Source: CAYVMX01 sp964452725 (lineage in GTDB: Bacteria; Patescibacteriota; Gracilibacteria; JAHISY01). Taken from it: a DNA stretch of 64,000 nt. Shown here in pieces: positions 19,679 through 28,000 of this stretch. The stretch is taken from NCBI GenBank assembly GCA_964452725.1, contig CAYVMX010000001.1:62001-126000 (forward strand), given 5' to 3'. The notes beneath the pieces were generated by a model, which was not told the origin of the DNA, searched no databases, and saw only the letters and a program-made list of their open reading frames with translations. How positions within the stretch are numbered: the stretch's first letter is position 1; the number at the start of each line of letters is the position of its first letter. Position numbers and translations under genes: made by a program.

Positions 19679-20500
19679 ATGAAAATTTTACGCGCCAAAG
19701 TCGCAGGATTTTGTTTCGGTGTCCAGCGCGCTGTTACATTGGCCAAAAAAGCACGTGGTCAAAGTATACAGACGCTTGGTGAGCTGATCCACAATCCAGA
19801 AGTACTCGAAGATCTCAAAAACCGAGGAGTACGGACTGTCTCTGCTATCTCAAAATTGCAAGACGGTACAGTCGTAATCCGAGCGCACGGTATCTCGGAC
19901 AAAGTACGCACCAAGCTAAAAAAGAAAAATATTAAAATTGTTGATGCGAGTTGCCCCTTTGTGCGGCGACTCCATGCTGCTGCGGCGAGCTTCGCTACCA
20001 AAGGAGTACCGATCGTAATACTCGGACGGGCAGATCACCCCGAGATGCGAGCTGTCGTGGAGGACTTCCCAGAAGTTTTGGTCGTGACCCAGCCTGATCT
20101 CCGTAGACTTCGCAGATTCACTGGTCGACGAGTCGGTGTGCTAGCACAAACGACCGAGACAGCGGAGAGCTTCACACTGTTACAATCCAAGCTAAAAAGC
20201 ATCGGCGCAAAGATCCAACCAGTCAAGACTATTTGCAACGCAACGAGTGAACGCCAAGCAGCGGCTATAGAGCTGGCGAAGAAAGTGGACCTGATGCTCA
20301 TCATCGGTGGTAGAAAAAGCAACAACACCAAGCAACTCTGGCGACTCTCTCGGCAAGTTGTACCGAGTCACTGGATCGAGACTGAGCGAGATTTGAAATC
20401 AGCATGGCTAAAGAGTGTTCAGAGCGTAGGGATCACAGCTGGAGCGAGTACGCCAGAGAGTACGATTGAGCGAGTGATAGCGAAATTAAAAACACTCTAG
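19679..20500 (+). CDS. ispH: 4-hydroxy-3-methylbut-2-enyl diphosphate reductase
   Basis: The last enzyme of the MEP pathway, producing IPP and DMAPP with a 4Fe-4S cluster. The three cluster cysteines are C12 (AGFCFGVQRA), C92 (VDASCPFV) and C186 (TICNATSERQ). Substrate-binding H38 (LIHNPEV) and H120 (RADHPEM) are in place. At 273 residues it is slightly shorter than E. coli LytB (316), lacking the C-terminal tail. The ATG is 20 nt from that of uppS on the other strand. It shows that isoprenoids are made via MEP. Confidence 0.95.
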   Translation: MKILRAKVAGFCFGVQRAVTLAKKARGQSIQTLGELIHNPEVLEDLKNRGVRTVSAISKLQDGTVVIRAHGISDKVRTKLKKKNIKIVDASCPFVRRLHAAAASFATKGVPIVILGRADHPEMRAVVEDFPEVLVVTQPDLRRLRRFTGRRVGVLAQTTETAESFTLLQSKLKSIGAKIQPVKTICNATSERQAAAIELAKKVDLMLIIGGRKSNNTKQLWRLSRQVVPSHWIETERDLKSAWLKSVQSVGITAGASTPESTIERVIAKLKTL

Positions 20501-20524
20501 TCGGCTTATCTAAGCGCTGAAGTA

Positions 20525-20553
20525 TTGATTTTTATACTTGTTTGTGGTAAACT
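20525..20553 (+). promoter_or_regulatory. Promoter of the 92-residue unknown gene
   Basis: TTGATT (20525-20530), 17-nt spacer, TAAACT (20548-20553) with TGG before it. The A-rich leader ends AAAAACTAA before ATG, an ending also seen upstream of other genes here (37003, 60504). Confidence 0.6.
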
Positions 20554-20579
20554 CAATAGAATACAAAAATAAAAACTAA

Positions 20580-20858
20580 ATGAGCTTTAAGCCAATTCCC
20601 GATGAGTCCGCACTGCCGCGCAAGGCGCACTTTACGCTGCGTAAAATTCGTAAGTACGGTGATGCCAATTTGATCTCTCAGGTCGAAAACTTACTAGTCA
20701 AGTTTGTCCGTGATGGCGAGGATATGTTACTTAGTGAGATGTCTGATCTGATAAATGCTCTCCATCGTGTAGCGCTTCAGGTTCAGCGTTCCAAGCGAAG
20801 TAAGCTAATCCACAAGCTTCGACAGACTGCGCGCACAAAATTAAAAACCAGCAATTAA
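20580..20858 (+). CDS. Small basic protein of unknown function
   Basis: A 92-residue soluble protein, predicted mostly helical and very basic at the C-terminus (VQRSKRSKLIHKLRQTARTK). I do not recognise it. The middle, NLISQVENLLVKFVRDGEDM, is amphipathic. It has its own well-formed promoter with 17-nt spacing, which supports a real gene, and lies 34 nt before tsaB. Nucleic-acid binding would suit the charge but is a guess. Confidence 0.6.
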   Translation: MSFKPIPDESALPRKAHFTLRKIRKYGDANLISQVENLLVKFVRDGEDMLLSEMSDLINALHRVALQVQRSKRSKLIHKLRQTARTKLKTSN

Positions 20859-20879
20859 GAATTTCCATTGCAAAAGAGT

Positions 20880-20885
20880 TACAAT
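20880..20885 (+). promoter_or_regulatory. -10 element of tsaB, leaderless spacing
   Basis: TACAAT followed by AACAACT and ATG 20893, a gap of 7 nt. Confidence 0.5.
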
Positions 20886-20892
20886 AACAACT

Positions 20893-21240
20893 ATGACAGT
20901 TGTTTTTTTTGATCCGACCGAGCGCGACAATCAGAGATTGAGATGTGAGATTCAGCACAAATCTTTGAAATGGGGTGACACCAGCGAGGGTGCTGGTGCT
21001 CGTCTAATCCAAGAGCTAAAAAAACTGAATTTAAATTCAAGTGATGAGTTACGAGTGGTCGCAGGACCAGGTAGTTTCGCTAGTATTCGTATTGCCGCTG
21101 TAGTGGCCAATACCATCGCCTACCTGACTGGTGTCCAGCTCTGGACACAAAAAGTCGGTGAAATAAAATGGCAACGTGTCTCACAAATCACGCCATATTA
21201 CGCTACAGCACCTATTATTACTCCTACCAAAAAATGCTAA
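20893..21240 (+). CDS. tsaB: Short TsaB-like protein (tRNA t6A modification)
   Basis: A 115-residue homologue of the N-terminal ASKHA lobe of TsaB, the partner of TsaD in making N6-threonylcarbamoyladenosine at tRNA A37. The diagnostic segment is VVAGPGSFASIRIAAVVANTIAY, matching GPGSFTGxRIG. The end, ATAPIITPTKKC, resembles the C-terminal YxxxPxIT motif seen in short forms. Usual length is about 220, so the second lobe is missing, as I have seen in CPR genomes. Its last 7 nt overlap the start of the next gene; tsaB-PGPGW-rsmI form a tightly coupled operon. Confidence 0.75.
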   Translation: MTVVFFDPTERDNQRLRCEIQHKSLKWGDTSEGAGARLIQELKKLNLNSSDELRVVAGPGSFASIRIAAVVANTIAYLTGVQLWTQKVGEIKWQRVSQITPYYATAPIITPTKKC

Positions 21241-21470
21241 AACGCTGGTTCGAAATTATTTTCGGAGTACTGCTCATTGTGCTGGGGGTTGTCATGCTAG
21301 TGACGCCTGGGCCTGGCACAGCGACTATCATCGCAGGACTTATGTTTGTCTCACCACAACATGGCAAACGAGTGATTTGGTGGTTAAACTGTCTGTGGAA
21401 GTGGCTAAAGGCACAGTGGTACCGACGTATATATGGGCGATCGCGAGTATTTAAACGTAAACGAAAATGA
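21234..21470 (+). CDS. PGPGW-motif transmembrane protein
   Basis: A 78-residue protein with two close hydrophobic segments around VTPGPGTATIIAGL, matching the PGPGW family of small inner-membrane proteins, and a basic C-terminal tail (YGRSRVFKRKRK). Function of the family is unknown. I start at ATG 21234 (MLKRWFEIIFG), inside the end of tsaB, because the hydrophobic helix starts there. A longer frame from 21168 would only repeat tsaB sequence in another frame. Its TGA overlaps the rsmI ATG as ATGA. Confidence 0.8.
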   Translation: MLKRWFEIIFGVLLIVLGVVMLVTPGPGTATIIAGLMFVSPQHGKRVIWWLNCLWKWLKAQWYRRIYGRSRVFKRKRK

Positions 21471-22141
21471 CTCTCTATATAGTGGCGACACCGATCGGCA
21501 ATCTCGGTGACATGACATGTCGCGCGATCGAAACTTTGAAAAATACTGATCTGGTTGCAGCAGAGGATACACGTACAGCACAGAAACTTTTTGCCAAATT
21601 CGAGATTTCGACACCATTGACCTCTTTCCACGCACACTCAACTGAGCGCGAGATGGAGAGGATTTTGACTGAGCTAAAATCAAATAAAGCTGTCGCATTG
21701 ATCTCAGAGGCTGGTACACCAGGGATCTCCGATCCAGGTTATCGTTTGATATCGGCAGCCATCGCAAATAGTGTAGAGGTCGTGCCAATACCAGGTGCGT
21801 GTGCAATGATCGCAGCCTTGTCAGCGAGTGGGCTGCCGATGGATAAATTCGTCTATCTCGGTTTCCTACCTCAGAAAAAAGGTCGTCAAACACTCATAAC
21901 TAGCTTACAAGGAGAAAGGCGTACAGTAGTGTTTTACGAGTCTGTACACCGGATAATAAAAACCCTAGATCAGCTGAGAGAGATATTAGGTGGGCAGCGA
22001 CGCGTAGTCGTAGCACGTGAGCTGACGAAACTACACGAAGAATTTTTCCGCGGGACACTCGCAGAGGCTTGTCAGTGGGTTCATAGTAAGCCCGCGAGAG
22101 GGGAGTTTACTGTCTTACTTGCTGGAGTAGATCTGAAGTAA
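21467..22141 (+). CDS. rsmI: 16S rRNA (cytidine-1402-2'-O)-methyltransferase
   Basis: A 224-residue SAM-dependent tetrapyrrole-methylase-fold enzyme that methylates C1402 in the decoding centre. Motifs are VATPIGNLGDMTCRAI at the N-terminus, AAEDTRTAQKL, SEAGTPGISDPGYRL, PIPGACAMIAALSASGLP, and FLPQKKGRQ. The C-terminal ~60 residues found in E. coli RsmI are absent, giving a compact enzyme. It starts with the ATGA overlap from the PGPGW gene and ends 4 nt from a convergent gene. Confidence 0.94.
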   Translation: MTLYIVATPIGNLGDMTCRAIETLKNTDLVAAEDTRTAQKLFAKFEISTPLTSFHAHSTEREMERILTELKSNKAVALISEAGTPGISDPGYRLISAAIANSVEVVPIPGACAMIAALSASGLPMDKFVYLGFLPQKKGRQTLITSLQGERRTVVFYESVHRIIKTLDQLREILGGQRRVVVARELTKLHEEFFRGTLAEACQWVHSKPARGEFTVLLAGVDLK

Positions 22142-22145
22142 AAAG

Positions 22146-23432
22146 CTAGCCAGCTGGCTCTGCTTCGATAGTATTCGATTGTTCGATGATTGGGAGCTCG
22201 GTGTTTTTTAATAATTCGGCAGCGAGTGGTATCACTATAGACTGACGATCAAATTCTCCTTTGGCGCTGGCTGGAATATTTTCCAATGGAAAACGTAGAG
22301 CCGGTACAAGTAATTCACTACTGGTGCTGTTCAACTTGTCCCATTGCCAAATCTTGACAAAAACTTTAGTCGGTGTACCGACAGTTATTTGGACAGCTGC
22401 CGGTGCATTTTTAGTTGAATACCATTGTGGCCAGCGACCACCTTGTTTGATCGCCTTCTGGATTTGCTCTGTCGTAGCTGTGGTGTATTCCGAAGCTTCG
22501 TACTGGTGTGTGGAGAGTCCCCAGACACTATCGACACGTTGTGCTGGTAGGTTGACTGAGACTATGAGTCCGCTTGGATTGCCATATTCTTCGTAGACAG
22601 GTTTACCTTCGATCACGAGTGGATAGACGACATTGATGGTTGCTGGCGAATAATCACAAATATCACCTCGGCATTGGGAGTAAGTACGCCACTGCTGGTC
22701 GACGTGAGGCTCTCCGTAGGGTGCGAGGTCAACACTGACTTTTTGAATAAAGTCTGCTGCGATTTGGATTAGTTTAGTATCGGTAGGGATCTTGGTATCA
22801 CTAGGTGCTAGATCTGGTTGAGGCCAGCGTTGCCAGTTTTGATTGATAGAGACGGTGCCATCGGACGGAGAGATATAAAACGAATAGCCATATTCACGAT
22901 CTTCGTCGAGTTGAACACTCTGAATGGTGAGGTTTTGAAATGAACTAGCATCAAAAAGTCCGAGATTGAGATCGCTCAGTAATCCACCTGCATCAGTATT
23001 GCCAATAGTAAAAGTACTATCACGACGTAACACACTGACGGTTGTAGGTAGTGTCGGTAGCTCACCAGTGTAGTTGTATTCATACAGTGTCGGAGTCCAT
23101 CCGTCGATCGGATCGAGTGGGTCAATGGGACTGATTTGTGCGATAGATAGTGCATCTGCCGTACTCTCGATAGCCTTGGCTCTGCCATTGTCCAGTATAT
23201 TGTCACTCTTGGGTCCATTGGGCGTGCTACCTTGTAGCTCTGCGAGTTTGCCACCGTCTGTCGAGCTAAGTGCTCCGAAGGCTTGAGCACTGACCTTTTT
23301 TATCTCTACTTTGGTAGAAGTCACATTGCCCGATGTGGTTTGAGCCTTTTGATCACCGAGGTAGTAGAGGCTGCCACTGAGTAGGATCGCAGCTATTACG
23401 ACACTTATGATGGTACTGGTGTGCTTGGACAT
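22146..23432 (-). CDS. Membrane-anchored extracytoplasmic protein of unknown function
   Basis: A 428-residue protein with an N-terminal signal-anchor (TIISVVIAAILLSGSLYYLG, residues 7-26) and a large polar, Ser/Thr/Pro-rich exported part. Mature-domain landmarks include DREYGYSFYISPSDGTVSI, a Cys pair in SQCRGDICDYSP, and VYPLVIEGKPVYEEYG. The repeated beta-like pattern is reminiscent of cell-envelope sensor or lipoprotein-processing domains, but I recognise no family. It ends 4 nt from rsmI with no terminator between. Confidence 0.65.
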   Translation of the reverse strand: MSKHTSTIISVVIAAILLSGSLYYLGDQKAQTTSGNVTSTKVEIKKVSAQAFGALSSTDGGKLAELQGSTPNGPKSDNILDNGRAKAIESTADALSIAQISPIDPLDPIDGWTPTLYEYNYTGELPTLPTTVSVLRRDSTFTIGNTDAGGLLSDLNLGLFDASSFQNLTIQSVQLDEDREYGYSFYISPSDGTVSINQNWQRWPQPDLAPSDTKIPTDTKLIQIAADFIQKVSVDLAPYGEPHVDQQWRTYSQCRGDICDYSPATINVVYPLVIEGKPVYEEYGNPSGLIVSVNLPAQRVDSVWGLSTHQYEASEYTTATTEQIQKAIKQGGRWPQWYSTKNAPAAVQITVGTPTKVFVKIWQWDKLNSTSSELLVPALRFPLENIPASAKGEFDRQSIVIPLAAELLKNTELPIIEQSNTIEAEPAG

Positions 23433-23489
23433 AATTTTTTAAGATTGTAATAAAATCAGTCTAAACTAAGATCACTTCAAAAAGCCAAC

Positions 23490-24197
23490 TTAATATTTTT
23501 TATCATGTACGATTTTTGGCTTTATTCTTGAGTTTGGATTGAACCAGGCATCCAATAGACGTCGAAACAAATGTGGTATTTCTTTTACTTTACCTTGGTA
23601 AAGTGCCTGAGTGATTGCATCCATTTCTTCACTTTTGCAGGCACACCTGAAACGTATGGAAGCTGATCCACTTCCATACTCATAGTCTATGTGCTCAAAA
23701 AAACTAGGAGAGCCGACCAGCCTTGCTACTGCGTAGGCTGAGCCTTTTTTGAAGTCAGGCTCTGCGGTAGTAGGTGAGGCATGTAGCACGATAGTTATCG
23801 AAGGTTTCTTCGTCCCTAGCTCTAGAGTACGATTGGTCTGATCGGAATATTGATCGAGGTAGACTGGTCTCCGTAGGAGGATCTGAATACGAATAGCATC
23901 TCCAGTGTGCAAAGAATCTTTACCTTTACGTTTTCTTCTATGAGTAGTCCAGACTTTACTTTTGGTGATCTCCTCACGGAGTGCCTGATTCCACTCTTTT
24001 TGCTGTCCACGAAAGGCTGCCTTGAAGACTGTGTGATCGATCTCTTCTAGTATTTCATTCGACCTCTGAGACCCCCATTGTGGTTCGCGTTGGTATACAG
24101 ACAGTAAACAGCGTGCGACTGCTTGCCGATAGAGTGGGTGCGCACGCCTGATGCGCTCACTAGTATTTAGTATCGGATTGTAGCGGTCGATATCCAT
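23490..24197 (-). CDS. Hypothetical soluble protein
   Basis: A 235-residue protein with no signal peptide and no domain I recognise. It is rich in charged residues, with a basic patch THRRKRKGKDS in the middle and a predicted beta region (PSITIVLHAS). A near-consensus promoter (TTGACA, 17 nt, TAATAT) ends 9 nt before the ATG, so it is expressed and probably leaderless. It is divergent from gyrA; a link to topology control is only positional. Confidence 0.6.
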   Translation of the reverse strand: MDIDRYNPILNTSERIRRAHPLYRQAVARCLLSVYQREPQWGSQRSNEILEEIDHTVFKAAFRGQQKEWNQALREEITKSKVWTTHRRKRKGKDSLHTGDAIRIQILLRRPVYLDQYSDQTNRTLELGTKKPSITIVLHASPTTAEPDFKKGSAYAVARLVGSPSFFEHIDYEYGSGSASIRFRCACKSEEMDAITQALYQGKVKEIPHLFRRLLDAWFNPNSRIKPKIVHDKKY

Positions 24198-24206
24198 AAG
24201 TTTTTT

Positions 24207-24235
24207 ATATTAATATTTTAATTTAAATTTGTCAA
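24207..24235 (-). promoter_or_regulatory. Near-consensus promoter of the 235-residue hypothetical protein
   Basis: TTGACA (24235-24230), 17-nt A/T-only spacer, TAATAT (24212-24207), then 9 nt to ATG 24197. This is the best full promoter in the window with leaderless spacing. Confidence 0.75.
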
Positions 24236-24281
24236 TAACCCCATCAACAATAATGACAGACTAAAACTTTGTTCAGCGACC

Positions 24282-24310
24282 TTGCTCTCTGGCATTAGAA
24301 CCTCTAAACT
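24282..24310 (+). promoter_or_regulatory. gyrA promoter
   Basis: TTGCTC (24282-24287), 17-nt spacer, TAAACT (24305-24310), then AACTCGGACTTATTTTC. The last part is close to the rplS downstream sequence CTCGGCTTATTTTC. Confidence 0.6.
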
Positions 24311-24344
24311 AACTCGGACTTATTTTCATTAAACACTAAAAAAA

Positions 24345-27176
24345 CTGGCTAAAAACGATGATCAGAACGATCAGGCTCCCGATGAAAAGACTCCGCTGGA
24401 AGACTCTCCCGAGGGTGATGTACTCCATGCACCAGATGATGGTAATCCAACGCAAGGCGTAGTAGAGGAGATGGAGACGAGCTATCTAGACTATGCGATG
24501 AGTGTAATCGTTAGTCGTGCTTTGCCCGATGTGCGTGATGGACTCAAGCCTGTACATCGTCGTATCCTCTACGTCATGCACGAGATGGGTCTGCGCCCTG
24601 GAGCGAAATTCAAAAAGTCGGCGAATGTCGTCGGTGAAGTACTGGGTAAGTATCACCCACACGGTGATTCGTCCGTCTACGATGCTATGGTGCGTATGGC
24701 ACAGGACTTTTCACTCCGCTATATGCTGGTCAATGGTCAGGGTAACTTCGGTAGTATCGACGGTGATGGTGCGGCGGCGTATAGGTATACCGAGGCCAAG
24801 ATGCAGAAGCTGACGGAGGAGATGCTGACAGATATCGAAAAAGAAACAGTCGATTGGAATGACAACTACGATGGCAGCCGCCAGGAGCCGAGCGTACTAC
24901 CGACGAAAGTGCCTCAACTACTACTCAATGGTACAGTCGGTATCGCTGTCGGTATGGCGACGAATATCCCACCACACAATCTCGGTGAGTTGGTCGACGG
25001 CATTATCCATATCATCGACAATCCTGAGTGCGAGCTAAATGATTTGATCAAGCTAGTCAAAGGACCAGACTTCCCGACGGGTGGTTTTATTTACAATAAA
25101 AAAGACATCCGTGAGGCGTACGCAACTGGTCGAGGTGGTGTCGCGTGTCGTGGCAAAGCTGAGATTACTGAAGGTCGGGCTGGTAGACCACAGATCATTA
25201 TCACCGAGATCCCGTACCAGGTAAACAAGGCCAATCTCGTGATCAAGATCGCTGATCTAGTGAAAAACAAGAAGCTACAGGGGATTACCGATATCCGTGA
25301 TGAGTCGACGCGTAACGGTATCCGTGTCGTGATTGAGCTAAAGAAAGATAGCTATCCCAACAAAGTCCTCAATCAGATCTACAAAATGACGGATCTGCAG
25401 ACGAATTTCAACTTCAACATGATTGCGCTTACCGAGCGTGGTATGCAGCCGCACCTTTTGAATCTGAAGCAAATCCTCGAGTTTTTTATCGAGCATCGTC
25501 GAGAGGTCGTCACACGCCGGACACAGTATGAGCTACGTGTTGCCAAGGATCGTGCTCATATCCTCGAGGGTCTGAAGCTTGCACTCGATCAGATTGACAA
25601 GGTGATTAGCACTATCCGCGCGAGCAAGACGAAAGAGATCGCCCACGAAGCACTGGTCAAAAAGTTCAAACTATCTGATATCCAAGCCAAGGCAATCCTC
25701 GAGATGCGCCTACAAGCACTGGCGGGCATGGAGCGTGACAGGATCGAAAATGAGCTAAAAGAGAAGTACAAACTAATTAAATATCTCGAAAGCTTGCTCA
25801 AAGATCCAAAGAAGATCCTCGGTATCATCACAGCTGAGCTGGCTGAGCTCAAGGAAAAATACGGTGATCCACGCCGTACCAAGATCGTCGCTGGCGCAGT
25901 CGGTGAGTTTAGTGCCAAGGACACGATCCCAAATGAAGACATGATTGTGATGCTAACGACAGAGAACTACGTCAAACGAGTCACCCCGACTAGCTTCAAG
26001 GCTCAAAAACGCGGCGGTAAGGGTGTGATAGGGCTGACAACCAAGGAAGAAGACGAGATCAAGGTCATGCGCCATGCCAAGAATCACGATGACATTATGT
26101 TCTTTACCAATACTGGTCGGGTATTCCGCTTGCCAGTCTATGAAGTACCACAGGCGAGCCGTACTGCCAAAGGCACAGCGATCGCCAATCTGATCCAGAC
26201 TCAGTCTGATGAGCACATCACGGCTATGCGCGTGGTCAAAGAAGGCGCTGACGATACTGGTGGCTATCTCTTCTTTTGCACGAAGCAGGGGACAGTAAAG
26301 AAGACTCCAATGGAAGATTTCAAAAACGTGCGCAAAACTGGTCTGATCGTCATCAAGCTAAACGGTGATGATGAGCTCAACTGGGTCAAAGGCACAAACG
26401 GTGAAAATGAGATCGTGATAGCGAGCCATGAGGGTCAGTGCTGCCATTTCAAAGAAAGTGACGTCAGGGCAATGGGACGTAGCGCCGCTGGTGTCCGTGG
26501 TATTCGACTGGGTGAGCAGGACTACGTAGTCGAGATGGACGTGGTCAAAAACCCCAAAGAGGAGCGACTGCTCGTCATCACAGAAAAGGGTCAAGGCAAA
26601 GCTAGTAAAATCAGTGAATATCGTCTGACGGGTCGCGGTGCTGGTGGAGTCAAGACGCTCAATGTCACAGAAAAGACTGGCAAAGTCGTCGGCGCCAAAG
26701 TCCTCCAACCGGATATGGAAGCCGATTTGATCTTGATATCCAAACGCGGACAGACTATCCGTATGGATATCGCGACTGTGCCGACACTTGGTCGTGCTAC
26801 ACAGGGTGTCCGTGTCATGAAAGTGACAAACGACTCAGTTGCGAGTGTCAGCCTGATGGAGCGTACACCAGAGGCATTGATTTCTGCTGGTGAAGAGGTC
26901 GGTATCGATGTCACGGGTGAGGGTGGTAGCGAAGAAAAAACTACTTCAAGTCAAGATCTCGAACCAACAGAGACAGAGCTAACACCAGAAGCAGCTATGC
27001 TAGCAGCAGAAAAAGCTGCTAATAAAGAAGAGCTAAAAAAAGCTGGTCTAGATCAGCTAGTCAAAGCAGCGAAAAAAGATGGCAAAGCTCAAAAAAAGGA
27101 AGGCAAGACTACTGTTCAAAAAAAGGCTGCTGACAAGAAAGGTACGAAAGCCGTAAAGAAAGCAGGGAAGAAGTAA
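24345..27176 (+). CDS. gyrA: DNA gyrase subunit A, probable CTG start
   Basis: The type II topoisomerase subunit that cuts and rejoins DNA. YLDYAMSVIVSRALPDVRDGLKPVHRR begins the winged helix; the catalytic Tyr is in AAAYRYTEAKM. The CTD beta-pinwheel carries the GyrA box QKRGGKG, so this is gyrase rather than topo IV. A ~45-residue Lys/Ala-rich tail follows. The first ATG (24471) would begin at METSYLDY and lose the conserved VVEE. The frame is open for 45 codons further upstream, reading MAKNDDQNDQAPDEK from CTG 24345, with no ATG, GTG or TTG. I therefore choose CTG; a one-base error in ATG is the alternative. Predicted length is 943. Confidence 0.9.
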   Translation: MAKNDDQNDQAPDEKTPLEDSPEGDVLHAPDDGNPTQGVVEEMETSYLDYAMSVIVSRALPDVRDGLKPVHRRILYVMHEMGLRPGAKFKKSANVVGEVLGKYHPHGDSSVYDAMVRMAQDFSLRYMLVNGQGNFGSIDGDGAAAYRYTEAKMQKLTEEMLTDIEKETVDWNDNYDGSRQEPSVLPTKVPQLLLNGTVGIAVGMATNIPPHNLGELVDGIIHIIDNPECELNDLIKLVKGPDFPTGGFIYNKKDIREAYATGRGGVACRGKAEITEGRAGRPQIIITEIPYQVNKANLVIKIADLVKNKKLQGITDIRDESTRNGIRVVIELKKDSYPNKVLNQIYKMTDLQTNFNFNMIALTERGMQPHLLNLKQILEFFIEHRREVVTRRTQYELRVAKDRAHILEGLKLALDQIDKVISTIRASKTKEIAHEALVKKFKLSDIQAKAILEMRLQALAGMERDRIENELKEKYKLIKYLESLLKDPKKILGIITAELAELKEKYGDPRRTKIVAGAVGEFSAKDTIPNEDMIVMLTTENYVKRVTPTSFKAQKRGGKGVIGLTTKEEDEIKVMRHAKNHDDIMFFTNTGRVFRLPVYEVPQASRTAKGTAIANLIQTQSDEHITAMRVVKEGADDTGGYLFFCTKQGTVKKTPMEDFKNVRKTGLIVIKLNGDDELNWVKGTNGENEIVIASHEGQCCHFKESDVRAMGRSAAGVRGIRLGEQDYVVEMDVVKNPKEERLLVITEKGQGKASKISEYRLTGRGAGGVKTLNVTEKTGKVVGAKVLQPDMEADLILISKRGQTIRMDIATVPTLGRATQGVRVMKVTNDSVASVSLMERTPEALISAGEEVGIDVTGEGGSEEKTTSSQDLEPTETELTPEAAMLAAEKAANKEELKKAGLDQLVKAAKKDGKAQKKEGKTTVQKKAADKKGTKAVKKAGKK

Positions 27177-27183
27177 AAATCTA

Positions 27184-27921
27184 CTAAAGTCCTAGCCACT
27201 CGGTCGCTGTGTACACACCAGGCTTTTGACCTGCGAGCCATTCGGCGGCTGTGACACTACCTGCTGCGTAGCCTTTGCGGTTCTTACCCCTGTGGGTGAG
27301 TGTGATCTCATCGGACTCACCGTCGAAGCGTGCAGTGTGGATACCGATAACCTGCCCAGTGCGGCTACTGCTGATCTGGAGAGCCTCGGGTGGTACTGGC
27401 TGCTCGGCATTGTCGAGGAGGATTCTTTTTTTACTCGGGAAGTTCGCGATGATAGTCTCGGCGAGCTCTTTCGCTGTGCCACTCGGGGCGTCGACTTTGC
27501 CTGTGTGGTGAGTCTCGCTGACCCCTACGTCATAGCTGCCAGTCTGCCCCAGCCTCTTCGCCGCTGCCGCTGCGATCGCGTAAAACAGCTGGACACCGAT
27601 AGAAAAATTCCCTGCGTAGATGAGTTTCGTGCCAGCCTTTTTTACGATTCCCTCGATCTGCGCTAGCTCACCGTACCAGCCCGTCGTACCGACGACAGTG
27701 GCGACTCCGGCTTTCGCCAGCTTTTCGACATTGTCCACGACGGTAGTAGGCATCGTGAAGTCGATCGCCACTTCCGCGCCGCTTAGCGTTTCGGGAGTGA
27801 TCTCGGTGGCTGTGCCGCTACCAGACGGGTCGATGATTGCGACGACGTCATGACCAGCCGCTTTTGCGGCGGTTTCCACCATCTGCCCCATGCGTCCGTA
27901 GCCAAGGATTGCGATCTTCAT
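27184..27921 (-). CDS. dapB: 4-hydroxy-tetrahydrodipicolinate reductase
   Basis: A 245-residue NAD(P)H-dependent enzyme of the diaminopimelate/lysine pathway. The Rossmann motif is AILGYGRMGQM. The catalytic and substrate-binding segment is ETHHTGKVDAPSGTA, with DFTMPT and GTTGW also present. It feeds meso-DAP for peptidoglycan as well as lysine. No other dap gene is nearby. TGCTAAAAT lies 6 nt before the ATG, so the mRNA should be leaderless; dnaG starts divergently from an adjacent -10. It ends 7 nt from gyrA, convergent. Confidence 0.95.
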   Translation of the reverse strand: MKIAILGYGRMGQMVETAAKAAGHDVVAIIDPSGSGTATEITPETLSGAEVAIDFTMPTTVVDNVEKLAKAGVATVVGTTGWYGELAQIEGIVKKAGTKLIYAGNFSIGVQLFYAIAAAAAKRLGQTGSYDVGVSETHHTGKVDAPSGTAKELAETIIANFPSKKRILLDNAEQPVPPEALQISSSRTGQVIGIHTARFDGESDEITLTHRGKNRKGYAAGSVTAAEWLAGQKPGVYTATEWLGL

Positions 27922-27927
27922 AGGATT

Positions 27928-27936
27928 ATTTTAGCA
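27928..27936 (-). promoter_or_regulatory. Extended -10 of dapB, leaderless spacing
   Basis: TGCTAAAAT (27936-27928), then AATCCT and ATG 27921. It sits 10 nt from the dnaG -10 on the opposite strand, back to back. Confidence 0.65.
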
Positions 27937-27940
27937 GAGT

Positions 27941-27949
27941 TGCTAGAAT
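27941..27949 (+). promoter_or_regulatory. Extended -10 of dnaG
   Basis: TGCTAGAAT. The leader to ATG 28001 (about 45 nt) contains the palindromic repeat at 27970-27994. Confidence 0.55.
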
Positions 27950-27969
27950 AATAGCCCTGAGTGCGACGA

Positions 27970-27994
27970 GATTCTTCTCTACACTCAGAATGAC
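27970..27994. repeat. 25-nt palindromic repeat in the dnaG leader
   Basis: GATTC start and GAATGAC end with short arms ATTCT/AGAAT, exactly 25 nt, like the copies at 31201 and 38927 but with a different core. It lies 6 nt before the dnaG ATG. Confidence 0.5.
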
Positions 27995-28000
27995 AAATCT

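Noticed and set aside
24198..24344. tRNA or small structured RNA between the 24197 gene and gyrA
   Set aside because: No TTCGA-type T-loop or paired acceptor stem; the space is filled by two divergent promoters.
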